In this document: one piece after another, positions 17,386-25,670 of the stretch | Layout: each line of letters starts with the position of its first letter | How positions within the stretch are numbered: position 1 is the stretch's first letter | Origin: an uncultured Clostridia bacterium | GTDB lineage: Bacteria; Bacillota; Clostridia; UMGS1810 | Direction of reading: 5' to 3' | Assembly: GCA_934463165.1 (NCBI GenBank) | Contig: CAKSJG010000004.1 | Span: forward strand, 51,479-115,478 | Length of the DNA stretch: 64,000 bases | Position numbers and translations under genes: made by a program | Notes under the pieces: model-generated | Told to the model about the DNA's origin: nothing | Seen by the model: the letters and a program-made list of their open reading frames with translations, nothing else | Database searches by the model: none

Positions 17386-18449
17386 GCAGATTTTTAAGCG
17401 AAAAATACAAAAATCTGACTCCGTATACTCCGGGCGAACAGCCGAGCGGTATGAAATACATAAAACTCAACACAAACGAATCACCGTATCCGCCGTCTGA
17501 AAAAGCTTCAGCGTATGCGGCCGAAGCGGCAAAAAAGCTTGAGCTTTACCCCGATCCGGAATGCAGCGAACTGACGGAAAGCATTGCAAAGCTTATTGGA
17601 GCTGACAAGGACGAGGTCCTCGTGACAAACGGCTCGGACGAAATTTTAAACTTTGCATTCATGGCTTTTTGCGATGAAAAGCACCCGGCGGTTTTTCCGA
17701 ATATAACCTACGGTTTTTACAAGGTTTTTGCTGAGCTGAACAATGTTAAATACACCGAAAAGCCTCTTACGGACGATTTCAAAATAAACATTGACAACTA
17801 CACAGACCCGGGCGCTACCGTATTTATTGCAAATCCAAATGCACCGACGGGAATACTCCTCGACATCTGCGATATTGAAAAAATCGTATCGGCCGACACG
17901 GACAGAATAGTTGTGATAGATGAAGCGTACATTGACTTCGGCGGCAAAAGCTGCATCGGGCTGATTCATAAATATAACAACCTGATTGTTACACAGACAT
18001 TTTCAAAATCACGCTCTATGGCAGGCGCGCGGATAGGCTTCGGAGCTGCATGCAAAGAGCTTATTGAAGACATGAAAATGATAAAATACTCCACAAACCC
18101 GTATAACATAAACAGGATGAGCATGGCGGCGGCTTTGGGAGCGGTTGAAGACGAAGGATATACCAAGACAAACTGCAAAAAAATCATTGAGATAAGAGAA
18201 AAAACAAAGACGGAGCTTAAAAAACTCGGGTTTACGTTTACGGATTCCAAAGCAAACTTCATTTTTGCAAAACACAAAACAATAAGCGGAAAGCGGATTT
18301 ACAGCAGGCTGCGCGAGGGCGGCATACTTGTCAGACACTTTGACTCACCCGAAATCACCGATTATAACAGAATTACGGTTGGCTCCGAAGAGCAGATGTC
18401 CGCGCTTATCGAAAAACTTAAAATAGTAACAGAGGAGGAACAATCATGA
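17382..18449 (+). CDS. hisC: Histidinol-phosphate aminotransferase
   Basis: 355 residues of aminotransferase class I/II fold. LNTNESPYPPSEKA near the N-terminus, VTNGSDEIL, NPNAPTG and VIDEAYIDFGG are all present. The PLP lysine is in TFSKSRSMAGARIGF. It transfers an amino group from glutamate to imidazole acetol phosphate. Its place in the his operon, with ATGA overlaps on both sides, supports HisC over a general aromatic aminotransferase. Confidence 0.96.
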   Translation: MSRFLSEKYKNLTPYTPGEQPSGMKYIKLNTNESPYPPSEKASAYAAEAAKKLELYPDPECSELTESIAKLIGADKDEVLVTNGSDEILNFAFMAFCDEKHPAVFPNITYGFYKVFAELNNVKYTEKPLTDDFKINIDNYTDPGATVFIANPNAPTGILLDICDIEKIVSADTDRIVVIDEAYIDFGGKSCIGLIHKYNNLIVTQTFSKSRSMAGARIGFGAACKELIEDMKMIKYSTNPYNINRMSMAAALGAVEDEGYTKTNCKKIIEIREKTKTELKKLGFTFTDSKANFIFAKHKTISGKRIYSRLREGGILVRHFDSPEITDYNRITVGSEEQMSALIEKLKIVTEEEQS

Positions 18450-19033
18450 GAAAGGTAACCATTAACCGAAAGACCGCAGAAACGGATATTCAGCTGAATA
18501 TCAACATTGACGGAAGCGGAGCATCACGGATAGAGAGCGGATGCGGATTTTTGGATCATATGCTTACGCTTTTTGCAAAACACGGAAGATTTGACATTGC
18601 GCTTAAATGCACGGGCGACACGGAAGTTGACTATCATCACACGGTTGAAGATATCGGAATAGTTCTCGGCTCCGCATTTGAAAAGGCACTCGGAGATAAA
18701 AGAGGTATTGTGCGCTACGGTGATATGATTCTGCCGATGGACGAGGCTCTGATTCTTACGGCGGTTGATTTCTCCGGAAGAGGACATCTGGAATACGGTC
18801 TTGAGATTCCGTCTCAAAAGGTCGGCGATTTTGATACGGAGCTTGTGTATGAATTTTGGGATGCATTTGCGTCAAATGCAAAATGTACGCTGCATATTGA
18901 ACAGTTTTCGGGGAAAAATTCGCACCATATTATAGAGGGCGCGTTTAAGTCCGCTGCAAGATCACTTGCAAAGGCAGCCGCCACGGACGAAAGATTTTCG
19001 GATGAGATACCGTCAACAAAAGGGGTGCTGTGA
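18446..19033 (+). CDS. hisB: Imidazoleglycerol-phosphate dehydratase
   Basis: 195 residues, the monofunctional form. Its metal-binding histidines are in the signatures CGFLDHMLTLFAKHG and DYHHTVEDIGIVLG, repeated in the second half as KNSHHIIEGAFKSAARSL. It has no fused phosphatase domain; histidinol-phosphate dephosphorylation is supplied by hisJ at the operon end. It overlaps hisC by 4 nt and touches hisH (TGATG). Confidence 0.97.
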   Translation: MRKVTINRKTAETDIQLNINIDGSGASRIESGCGFLDHMLTLFAKHGRFDIALKCTGDTEVDYHHTVEDIGIVLGSAFEKALGDKRGIVRYGDMILPMDEALILTAVDFSGRGHLEYGLEIPSQKVGDFDTELVYEFWDAFASNAKCTLHIEQFSGKNSHHIIEGAFKSAARSLAKAAATDERFSDEIPSTKGVL

Positions 19034-19638
19034 TGATTGCCATAATTGACTACGGTGTCGGAAACCTTTTTTCGCTGAAAAGCTCGTTTGCGGCTATAGG
19101 ATATGACGCGGAGGTTACCGGCGAAGCAGAAAAAATCAGAAATGCCGAAAAGCTAATTCTGCCCGGAGTGGGAGCATTTGCCGATGCAGCAAAAAAGCTT
19201 GCCGAAAGCGGGCTTGACGGCATAATAAAAGAACAGGCAAAATCGGGAAAATCGATTATGGGAATATGCCTCGGTATGCAGCTTTTGTTTGACAAAAGCT
19301 TTGAATACGGTGAGCACACAGGTCTCGGGCTTATAGAAGGAGAGATATGCCCGATAGCGGACGTTATACCGAAAGGTCTTAAAATTCCGCATATCGGCTG
19401 GAATGCGCTGAGCATAACGCAGGATTCACCGATATTTAAATACACCGAAAGCGGTGACTTTGTATATTTTGTTCATTCATATTATGCAAAATGCACCGGC
19501 AGCGTAACATCGACTGCAGAATACGGTTATCCGCTCACGGCATCGGTGCAGAAAGGCAACGTATACGGATGTCAGTTTCATCCCGAAAAAAGCGGCAAAA
19601 CGGGACTCGGCATTTTAAAAGCATTCTGCGAAATATAA
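19033..19638 (+). CDS. hisH: Imidazole glycerol phosphate synthase, glutamine amidotransferase subunit
   Basis: 201 residues, a class I amidotransferase. The nucleophile Cys is in MGICLGMQLLF and the His/Glu pair in CQFHPEKSG near the C-terminus; DYGVGNLFSL starts the fold. It releases ammonia from glutamine and channels it to HisF. I prefer the ATG at 19033 (AGGGG seven bases upstream, TGATG overlap with the hisB stop) to the GTG three bases earlier. HisA lies between hisH and hisF, the common order. Confidence 0.95.
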   Translation: MIAIIDYGVGNLFSLKSSFAAIGYDAEVTGEAEKIRNAEKLILPGVGAFADAAKKLAESGLDGIIKEQAKSGKSIMGICLGMQLLFDKSFEYGEHTGLGLIEGEICPIADVIPKGLKIPHIGWNALSITQDSPIFKYTESGDFVYFVHSYYAKCTGSVTSTAEYGYPLTASVQKGNVYGCQFHPEKSGKTGLGILKAFCEI

Positions 19639-19658
19639 ATACGAAAGGAAAATGCAAT

Positions 19659-20375
19659 ATGTATATATTCCCGGCCATTGATTTATTTGATAAAAAAGCT
19701 GTGCGTCTGCTGAAAGGCAACTACGAAGAAATGACCGTATACAGCAGCAATCCGCTTGAAATTGCACAGGAATTTGAAAGAAGCGGCGCAAAACACATTC
19801 ACCTTGTCGATCTTGAAGGTGCAAAAAGCGGAAAGCCCGAAAATCTTGACGTTATCAGATCCGTTACGGAAAACACAAATCTTTTTGTCGAAGTCGGCGG
19901 AGGAATCCGCAATTCTGAAATCGCCGAAAAATATCTTTCATCCGGTGCGGGCAGGATAATCCTCGGAACGGCAGCGGTTGAAGACGAGGATTTTTTAAGG
20001 TACTGCGCCGAAAATTACAAAGACAGAGTTGCTGTCGGTGTTGATATAAAAGACGGGTATGTAGCGGTGAAAGGCTGGACGGAAAAATCAGAATTTGAAT
20101 GCTTTGAGTTTTGCGAAAAAATAAGCTGCATCGGCATACGGTACGTGATATGCACCGATATTTCAAAGGACGGCGCCATGCAGGGAACAAACCATGAACT
20201 TTACAGAAAGCTTAAAGAGAATTTCAGCCTTAACATAACGGCATCGGGCGGAATATCCGATATTGAGGATATCTTAAAGCTGAACTCTCTCGGAATTTAC
20301 GGTGCAATTATAGGAAAAGCGTATTATACCGGAGCAATTAATATAAAAGAAGCTATTGAGGCGGTGAAGTTATGA
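19659..20375 (+). CDS. hisA: Phosphoribosylformimino-AICAR ribotide isomerase
   Basis: 238-residue (beta/alpha)8 barrel. FPAIDLFDKKAVRLLKG carries the first catalytic Asp. VEVGGGIRN and ICTDISKDGAMQGTN (second Asp) and ITASGGISD mark the phosphate-binding halves. An Amadori-type isomerase step of histidine synthesis. The ATG at 19659 has AAAGGAAAA upstream; longer in-frame readings run back into hisH and are artefacts. It overlaps hisF by 4 nt. Confidence 0.96.
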   Translation: MYIFPAIDLFDKKAVRLLKGNYEEMTVYSSNPLEIAQEFERSGAKHIHLVDLEGAKSGKPENLDVIRSVTENTNLFVEVGGGIRNSEIAEKYLSSGAGRIILGTAAVEDEDFLRYCAENYKDRVAVGVDIKDGYVAVKGWTEKSEFECFEFCEKISCIGIRYVICTDISKDGAMQGTNHELYRKLKENFSLNITASGGISDIEDILKLNSLGIYGAIIGKAYYTGAINIKEAIEAVKL

Positions 20376-21130
20376 TAACAAAAAGAATTATACCTTGCCT
20401 TGACGTAAAGGGCGGCAGGGTTGTAAAAGGAGTAAATTTCAAAGGACTTGCGGATGTTTCATCTCCCGTTGACCTCGCACATTATTATAACGACAGCGGT
20501 GCGGACGAGCTTGTTTTTTATGATATAACGGCATCAAGCGAAGAGAGAAAGCTGTTTACCGACATCCTCTGCAAGGTTGCTGAAAATGTGTTTATTCCGC
20601 TGACGGTCGGCGGTGGAATAAACAGCGAAGAGGACTTTGACAGAGTTTTAAAATGCGGTGCCGACAAAGTGAGCGTAAACTCGGGAGCAATAAAAAACCC
20701 ATCATTGATTGAAAGAGCCGCAAAGCTGTACGGCAACCAGTGCATAGTTATATCGGCAGATGTGAAACGCGTTGACGGAGTATTCAGAGTTTTTGCCAAA
20801 GGAGGCAGAGAAAACACGGGTATGGAGGCAATAAGCTGGATAAAATCGTGTGTTGACTCCGGAGCCGGCGAGGTTGTCGTAAACTCAATAGACACAGACG
20901 GAGTCAAAAAGGGATTTGACCTGGAGATGCTCTCCGAGGTGTGCAGCGCTGTAAAGGTGCCGGTTATCGCATCGGGAGGCGCAGGCTGCATCAATGATTT
21001 TGTCACGCTTTTTAAAGAAGTGCCTGAGGTGGATGCAGGTCTTGCCGCATCGATATTTCACTTTAACGAAGTATCGATATCGGAGCTGAAAAAAGAGCTC
21101 AGCAAAAACGGAATAACAGTCAGAATATGA
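20372..21130 (+). CDS. hisF: Imidazole glycerol phosphate synthase cyclase subunit
   Basis: 252-residue TIM barrel. IPCLDVKGGRVVKGVNF contains the catalytic Asp, with TVGGGINSEEDF, VVVNSIDTDGVKKGF (second Asp) and VIASGGAGC following. With HisH it makes imidazole glycerol phosphate and AICAR, linking the histidine and purine pathways. It starts in the hisA stop (ATGA) and is followed 15 nt later by hisIE. Confidence 0.97.
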   Translation: MITKRIIPCLDVKGGRVVKGVNFKGLADVSSPVDLAHYYNDSGADELVFYDITASSEERKLFTDILCKVAENVFIPLTVGGGINSEEDFDRVLKCGADKVSVNSGAIKNPSLIERAAKLYGNQCIVISADVKRVDGVFRVFAKGGRENTGMEAISWIKSCVDSGAGEVVVNSIDTDGVKKGFDLEMLSEVCSAVKVPVIASGGAGCINDFVTLFKEVPEVDAGLAASIFHFNEVSISELKKELSKNGITVRI

Positions 21131-21145
21131 CACGGAGGATTTATC

Positions 21146-21793
21146 ATGGATATAAACGAACTTAAATTTGACCAAAACGGTCTTATACCGGCAATTGTTG
21201 TCGATGCACAGACAAAAAAGGTGCTCACTCTTGCTTATATGAACAGAGAAAGTCTTGAAATCTCTATGGAAAAGGGACTTACATGCTTTTGGAGCAGATC
21301 CAGACAGGAGCTGTGGCTTAAAGGAGAAACAAGCGGCAATTATCAGCATATTGTGTCAATCACGGCCGACTGCGACAAAGACGCACTTACCGTGGAGGTT
21401 ATAAAGGACGGCCCGGCATGCCACACGGGAGAGGACTCATGCTTTTTTAATGCCCTTTGGAACGGCGGAGATGAAGCTCCGTTTTCATATGAAGGGCTCA
21501 TGAAGCTTATTGCAGGCAGAAAAATCGACAAAAAGGAAGGCTCATACACAACTTATCTCTTTGAAAAAGGGACAGACAAAATCTTAAAGAAAGTTGGCGA
21601 AGAAAGCACGGAGGTTATCATTGCGGCAAAGGCGGATGACAAAAAAGAAACCGTATATGAAATAGCCGACCTTGCATATCACATCATGGTGCTTATGACG
21701 GAAATGGGAATATCGCTTGACGACATAACAAAAGAGCTCGCGTCAAGGCATGTCATAGATCACAAAATAAAACAGGAGAAAATGACGAAATGA
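21146..21793 (+). CDS. hisI: Bifunctional phosphoribosyl-AMP cyclohydrolase / phosphoribosyl-ATP pyrophosphatase
   Basis: 215 residues in two domains. HisI (1-115) has LAYMNRESLEIS, FWSRSRQELWLKGETSGN and the metal/catalytic ADCDKDALTVEV with GPACHTGEDSCF. HisE (about 120-215) is an all-helical MazG-like pyrophosphatase with KVGEESTEVIIAAK and EIADLAYHIMVLM. It performs steps 2 and 3 of the pathway. GGAGG lies before the ATG. The gene overlaps hisJ by 4 nt. The fused form is widespread. Confidence 0.96.
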   Translation: MDINELKFDQNGLIPAIVVDAQTKKVLTLAYMNRESLEISMEKGLTCFWSRSRQELWLKGETSGNYQHIVSITADCDKDALTVEVIKDGPACHTGEDSCFFNALWNGGDEAPFSYEGLMKLIAGRKIDKKEGSYTTYLFEKGTDKILKKVGEESTEVIIAAKADDKKETVYEIADLAYHIMVLMTEMGISLDDITKELASRHVIDHKIKQEKMTK

Positions 21794-22548
21794 CACTGTG
21801 CGATCTTCACACCCACACGAATTTCTGCGACGGAAAAAACTCTGCCGAAGAAATGGTTAACGCTGCAATAGAAAAAGGCATGGAATGCATCGGTTTTTCG
21901 GAGCATTCGCACACACCCTTTGACGAGAGCTATTGTCTTAAAGGTGATCGGACGGCTGAATATATTGCCGAAATAAACCGTCTTAAAGAAAAGTATGCGG
22001 GCAAAATCCGGATACTTTGCGGAATTGAGCTCGATTATTATTCCGATACGGATCCGAAACCGTTTGACTACATAATTGCATCCGTTCATTACGTTAAATT
22101 CGGATCTGAATATATCACGATCGACGAAAGCGCGGACATACTGAAATCCGCCGCGGATAAATATTGCCGCGGAGATATGTATGCGCTTGCGGAAAAATAT
22201 TATGAAACAGTGGGTAAAATAAAAAAAGCCGACATAATCGGTCATATTGATCTGATTTCAAAATTTAACGAAAAGGAGCATCTCTTTGACGAAAGCGCTC
22301 CGCGCTATGTTGCGGCATATAAAGCCGCCGTAAGAAAGCTTGTAAAAACCGGGGCACTTTTTGAGATCAATACCGGTGCGATATCGCGCGGATACAAAAA
22401 AAACGCATATCCCAATCGAAACATTGCGCTCTTCATTGCCAAAAAAGGCGGAAAATTCATTCTCTCGGGAGACGCGCACAGCTGCGATTCTCTCTGCTTC
22501 GATTTTGATCGTGCCGAAAGCTTTATGAATTCTCTGACAACTCTTTGA
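21790..22548 (+). CDS. hisJ: Histidinol-phosphatase, PHP family
   Basis: 252 residues of the PHP metal-dependent phosphatase fold. The four motifs are CDLHTHTNFCDG, FSEHSHTPF, IASVHYVKF and the C-terminal LSGDAHSCDSL, whose His/Asp residues bind the metal cluster. DIIGHIDLI adds another ligand. It removes phosphate from histidinol phosphate and completes the set of enzymes in this operon. Its final 26 bases overlap, tail to tail, the end of ribF on the other strand; no terminator is visible between them. Confidence 0.93.
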   Translation: MTLCDLHTHTNFCDGKNSAEEMVNAAIEKGMECIGFSEHSHTPFDESYCLKGDRTAEYIAEINRLKEKYAGKIRILCGIELDYYSDTDPKPFDYIIASVHYVKFGSEYITIDESADILKSAADKYCRGDMYALAEKYYETVGKIKKADIIGHIDLISKFNEKEHLFDESAPRYVAAYKAAVRKLVKTGALFEINTGAISRGYKKNAYPNRNIALFIAKKGGKFILSGDAHSCDSLCFDFDRAESFMNSLTTL

Positions 22549-23440
22549 AATACATTTCAGCCGATTGCTTATCTTTGGCTATTTGACATTTCAGCTCACC
22601 TACAGAGGCAAATTTGATCTCTCCGCGTATTTTTTTTATAAATTCAACACGGATATCCTTGCCGTAAATATTTTCACAAAAATCTATTATATTTGTTTCT
22701 ACGCTTATATTCCCGTCCGAGCTGACAGTCGGGTTTGTACCGACGTTTGTTACGGACGGATATTTCTTGCCCGAAATATATGTGTTCGTCACATACACAC
22801 CGCTTTTTAAAATTGGTTTTAATCCGCCGTATGTTATATTTGCCGTCGGAAAATCCAGACTTCTGCCGATCTGCCTGCCACAGATGACGGTTCCGCTTAA
22901 AAAATACGGTCTGCCGAGGTATTTTGCCGCCTCCGACACATCCCCTTTTTCGATAAGCGAGCAAATTCTGCTTGAGCTTACCTTATGCTCCGCTCCGTCA
23001 CTTCCTACGCACGTCACCTTGCCTATTATGCTGCATTCCATTTTGTTTTCGCGGCAAAGTCTTTTAAGCTCTTTTGCGTCCGCGCTTCTGTTTTTTGCAA
23101 ATCTGAAATTGTAACCTGCAATGACATGCACACAGTTCAGCTTTTTTTTGAGAATTTCCGTCACAAATTCAACTGCGCTCATTGACATGAAATCTGTGGT
23201 GACGTTTTCTCTGTAATATATATCGGCACCGTAATTTTTGATTATTTCAATCTTGTCTTTTTCTTTCATAATGCGGTCGGAATCCGCAGGGCAGATTACG
23301 TATATCAAAGAAAGAAGCCCTTTTTCGCGCGCCGTGTCCGCGGCACACTCAATAAGCTTCTTATGACCGATATGCACACCGTCAAATTTGCCGAGAGCAA
23401 CTACGGTTTTTTTTGTTTTGTCAAGCGTATTTAAAAGCAT
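22523..23440 (-). CDS. ribF: Bifunctional riboflavin kinase / FAD synthetase
   Basis: 305 residues. The N-terminal nucleotidyltransferase (FAD synthetase) domain has ALGKFDGVHIGHKKLI, a variant of the usual GxFDGVHxGH, and the later VSSSRICSLIEKGDV. The C-terminal riboflavin kinase domain begins GTVICGRQIGRSLDFPTANI. It converts riboflavin to FMN and FAD. Last gene of the rimP-to-ribF transcript, 12 nt after truB, with a strong AAGGTGAT site. No FMN riboswitch would be expected, and none is seen, because it is read through from upstream. Confidence 0.95.
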   Translation of the reverse strand: MLLNTLDKTKKTVVALGKFDGVHIGHKKLIECAADTAREKGLLSLIYVICPADSDRIMKEKDKIEIIKNYGADIYYRENVTTDFMSMSAVEFVTEILKKKLNCVHVIAGYNFRFAKNRSADAKELKRLCRENKMECSIIGKVTCVGSDGAEHKVSSSRICSLIEKGDVSEAAKYLGRPYFLSGTVICGRQIGRSLDFPTANITYGGLKPILKSGVYVTNTYISGKKYPSVTNVGTNPTVSSDGNISVETNIIDFCENIYGKDIRVEFIKKIRGEIKFASVGELKCQIAKDKQSAEMYFKELSENS

Positions 23441-23452
23441 CGTATCACCTTT

Positions 23453-24337
23453 TTAAAAAAAAGCCTTCACAAGTTTAATATTTGTTTTTCCTACATCGTT
23501 TTTAAAGACCTCACCTATGCAAAGAAACTCACCGCGGTCGTCATATACGCGGTACGTTCCGGCATCGGCTCTTATATATGCTCTTGCACCGTTCGTAAGT
23601 CGCTGTCTGACAGTATCGTTTACCGTAATTGCGCGGTAATTTCCGAAAACCGAATCCACAGGCATAAGTATGCTTTTCAGCTCTTCGTCACTCATTTTTT
23701 CAAGATCATCAAGACGGTATGAATCGGAAAGATCAAACATATATGACTTAGTGCGCCTGAGCTCAGTCAGCACCGCACCGCATCCGAGGGATTTTCCGAT
23801 ATCGTCCGCAAGTGTGCGTATGTATGTTCCCTTGGAACAGCTTACATCCAAAGTAAACGACACACCGTCAAAATCGGAAACATCCGCGCGGTAAACCGTC
23901 ACCGCACGCGGACTGCGCTCGACCTCTATACCCTTGCGCGCAAGGTCACACAGCTTTTTGCCGCCGATTTTAATTGCGGAATACATCGGCGGAAGCTGCA
24001 TGATCTCGCCCGTAAACTTTGCCGCCGCACTCCTCAGCTCATCTTCGCCGACGTTTACCTCGTGCTCCTCCGTAACGCTGCCCGATATATCGTAAGTATC
24101 GGTTCTTATGCCCAGCTTTATCCGCGCTCTGTAGCACTTATCCGAAACGGTGAGCAGATCACATACCTTGGTTGCCTTGCCTATGCAAACGGGCAAAACA
24201 CCCGTTGCATCGGGGTCAAGCGTGCCGGTGTGCCCGACTTTGCGTATTTTATATAACCTGCGGATTACGTTTACAACATCGTGAGACGTATAACCCTTAT
24301 CTTTGTCTATTACGGCTATGCCACTTATATTATCCAA
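23453..24337 (-). CDS. truB: tRNA pseudouridine(55) synthase
   Basis: 294 residues. It begins GIAVIDKDKGYTSHDVV and has the catalytic region KVGHTGTLDPDATGVLPVCIG (Asp of GTLDPDATG). GTYIRTLADDIG follows, then a C-terminal PUA-like domain (about 215-294). It makes the conserved pseudouridine of the T-loop. Two nt after nrnA; the order rbfA-nrnA-truB-ribF is standard in Bacillota. Confidence 0.96.
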   Translation of the reverse strand: MDNISGIAVIDKDKGYTSHDVVNVIRRLYKIRKVGHTGTLDPDATGVLPVCIGKATKVCDLLTVSDKCYRARIKLGIRTDTYDISGSVTEEHEVNVGEDELRSAAAKFTGEIMQLPPMYSAIKIGGKKLCDLARKGIEVERSPRAVTVYRADVSDFDGVSFTLDVSCSKGTYIRTLADDIGKSLGCGAVLTELRRTKSYMFDLSDSYRLDDLEKMSDEELKSILMPVDSVFGNYRAITVNDTVRQRLTNGARAYIRADAGTYRVYDDRGEFLCIGEVFKNDVGKTNIKLVKAFF

Positions 24338-24339
24338 TA

Positions 24340-25290
24340 TTACACCAACTTTTCAAGCACCGCAAGAATTTTTTCTTTTGCAGATTCATACGGCTCATAC
24401 ATTGTCACGCCCGCCGCACGCGCGTGTCCGCCGCCGCCGAAAGCAGCCGCAACAGCCGATACGTCCGTATATTCATTTGATCTGAGGCTGACTTTCACCT
24501 CTTTTTCGGAATAAATTTTAAATACAACGCCTGCCTCGACGCCACTTACCGAACGCGGCATTCCGACCCACGCATCAACCTGAGCCATGTCTGCTCCGCA
24601 GCCCGACACTTCCTCTGCGGTGATATGAGATATGCACACTTTGTCATCGAAATAATATTCCATATGATCCGTGAATATTTTCAGAATATTCATTTCTTCA
24701 CGCGTGTTTGTGCCAAAAAGGCGCTTCATGATTTTATCGGCTTCAATTCCCTTTTCATACAGCGCCGCGGCGGTCAAATGCGTTTTTGCCGTCGTGTTTG
24801 AATACTGAAAACAGCCGGTGTCGTCCGCAATCGATACCAAGAGGCATGCCGCCGCCTCTTTTGATATTTCGGCAGGCATACTGTTTATGAGATCATAAAC
24901 TATCTCTCCTGCAGCTGCACTTTTTGCATCAATATAATTCACATCTCCAAAGCCGCCGTTTGTTCCGTGATGGTCTATACAAATGCGGTATTTTGCTTTT
25001 ATATATATATTATCATACAAATCGTTCATCATATAATCGGATGCAACATCGACGGAAATTGCACATTCCGCCTTGAAATTCACATCCGAAAGAGCGTCAT
25101 CCCAAATAAAATACAATCTTTTCGGAACAGGCGACGGGAACGCAACCGCCGCGTTTTTTCCGAGAGAGCGCAGAGCCATGCACAAGGCACTGCATGAGCC
25201 GACGCAATCACCGTCGGGATTTTTATGACCGATAATGATAAAATTATTATGAGATGCGATAAAATCTGCCGTTTCTTTTAAAGTGTTCAT
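24340..25290 (-). CDS. nrnA: DHH-family phosphoesterase (NrnA-like oligoribonuclease / pAp phosphatase)
   Basis: 316 residues. The DHH domain has IIGHKNPDGDCVGSCSAL (first metal-binding Asp pair), ISVDVAS and ICIDHHGTN. The C-terminal DHHA1 domain carries the glycine-rich GGGGHARAAG. It degrades 2- to 5-nt RNA ends and may dephosphorylate pAp. The ATG at 25290 is chosen because GGTGAT precedes it; a GTG nine bases earlier also fits the frame. Encoded between rbfA and truB, its usual place. Confidence 0.93.
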   Translation of the reverse strand: MNTLKETADFIASHNNFIIIGHKNPDGDCVGSCSALCMALRSLGKNAAVAFPSPVPKRLYFIWDDALSDVNFKAECAISVDVASDYMMNDLYDNIYIKAKYRICIDHHGTNGGFGDVNYIDAKSAAAGEIVYDLINSMPAEISKEAAACLLVSIADDTGCFQYSNTTAKTHLTAAALYEKGIEADKIMKRLFGTNTREEMNILKIFTDHMEYYFDDKVCISHITAEEVSGCGADMAQVDAWVGMPRSVSGVEAGVVFKIYSEKEVKVSLRSNEYTDVSAVAAAFGGGGHARAAGVTMYEPYESAKEKILAVLEKLV

Positions 25291-25301
25291 AATAATCACC
25301 G

Positions 25302-25646
25302 CTATTCTTTGTGAATTTTATTGATAAGCTCGCTGATGTGAACTCCGTAGTCTACGGAGCGGTCAAGAATAAACTGCAAATCCGGAACGGCGCGGATTTT
25401 TAGATTCGCGCCTATCTCTCTTTTTATGAAGCCTGTTGCGCTCTTTAAAGCCACCATTGTGTCTTTGCGTTCTTCCTCGCTGCCCATAACGCTTACATAT
25501 ATTTTTGCATATTTAAGATCCTTGGTTATCTCAACCGAAACAACGCTTATCATTGAGCTTAAACGCGGATCTTTAATTTTACGAAATATTGCCGAAAGCT
25601 CTCTTTTGAAATCTTCCGTCAGTCTTTCCATTCTGTTACCTGCCAC
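25302..25646 (-). CDS. rbfA: Ribosome-binding factor A
   Basis: 114-residue single KH-type domain. Features are the N-terminal RMERLTEDFKRELSAI, the DPRL motif followed by VSVEITKDLKYAKIYVSV, and IGANLKIRAVPDLQFILDRSVDYG near the end. It helps 16S 5' end maturation of the 30S subunit. A GTG is the likely start (25646), with AGGTAGGGTG upstream. It follows infB by 24 nt. Confidence 0.95.
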   Translation of the reverse strand: MAGNRMERLTEDFKRELSAIFRKIKDPRLSSMISVVSVEITKDLKYAKIYVSVMGSEEERKDTMVALKSATGFIKREIGANLKIRAVPDLQFILDRSVDYGVHISELINKIHKE

Positions 25647-25670
25647 AATTACACCCTACCTTTCGGCGTA

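Noticed and set aside
22985..24485. FMN riboswitch for ribF
   Set aside because: ribF is the last gene of a long operon, 12 nt after truB, so there is no leader to hold one.
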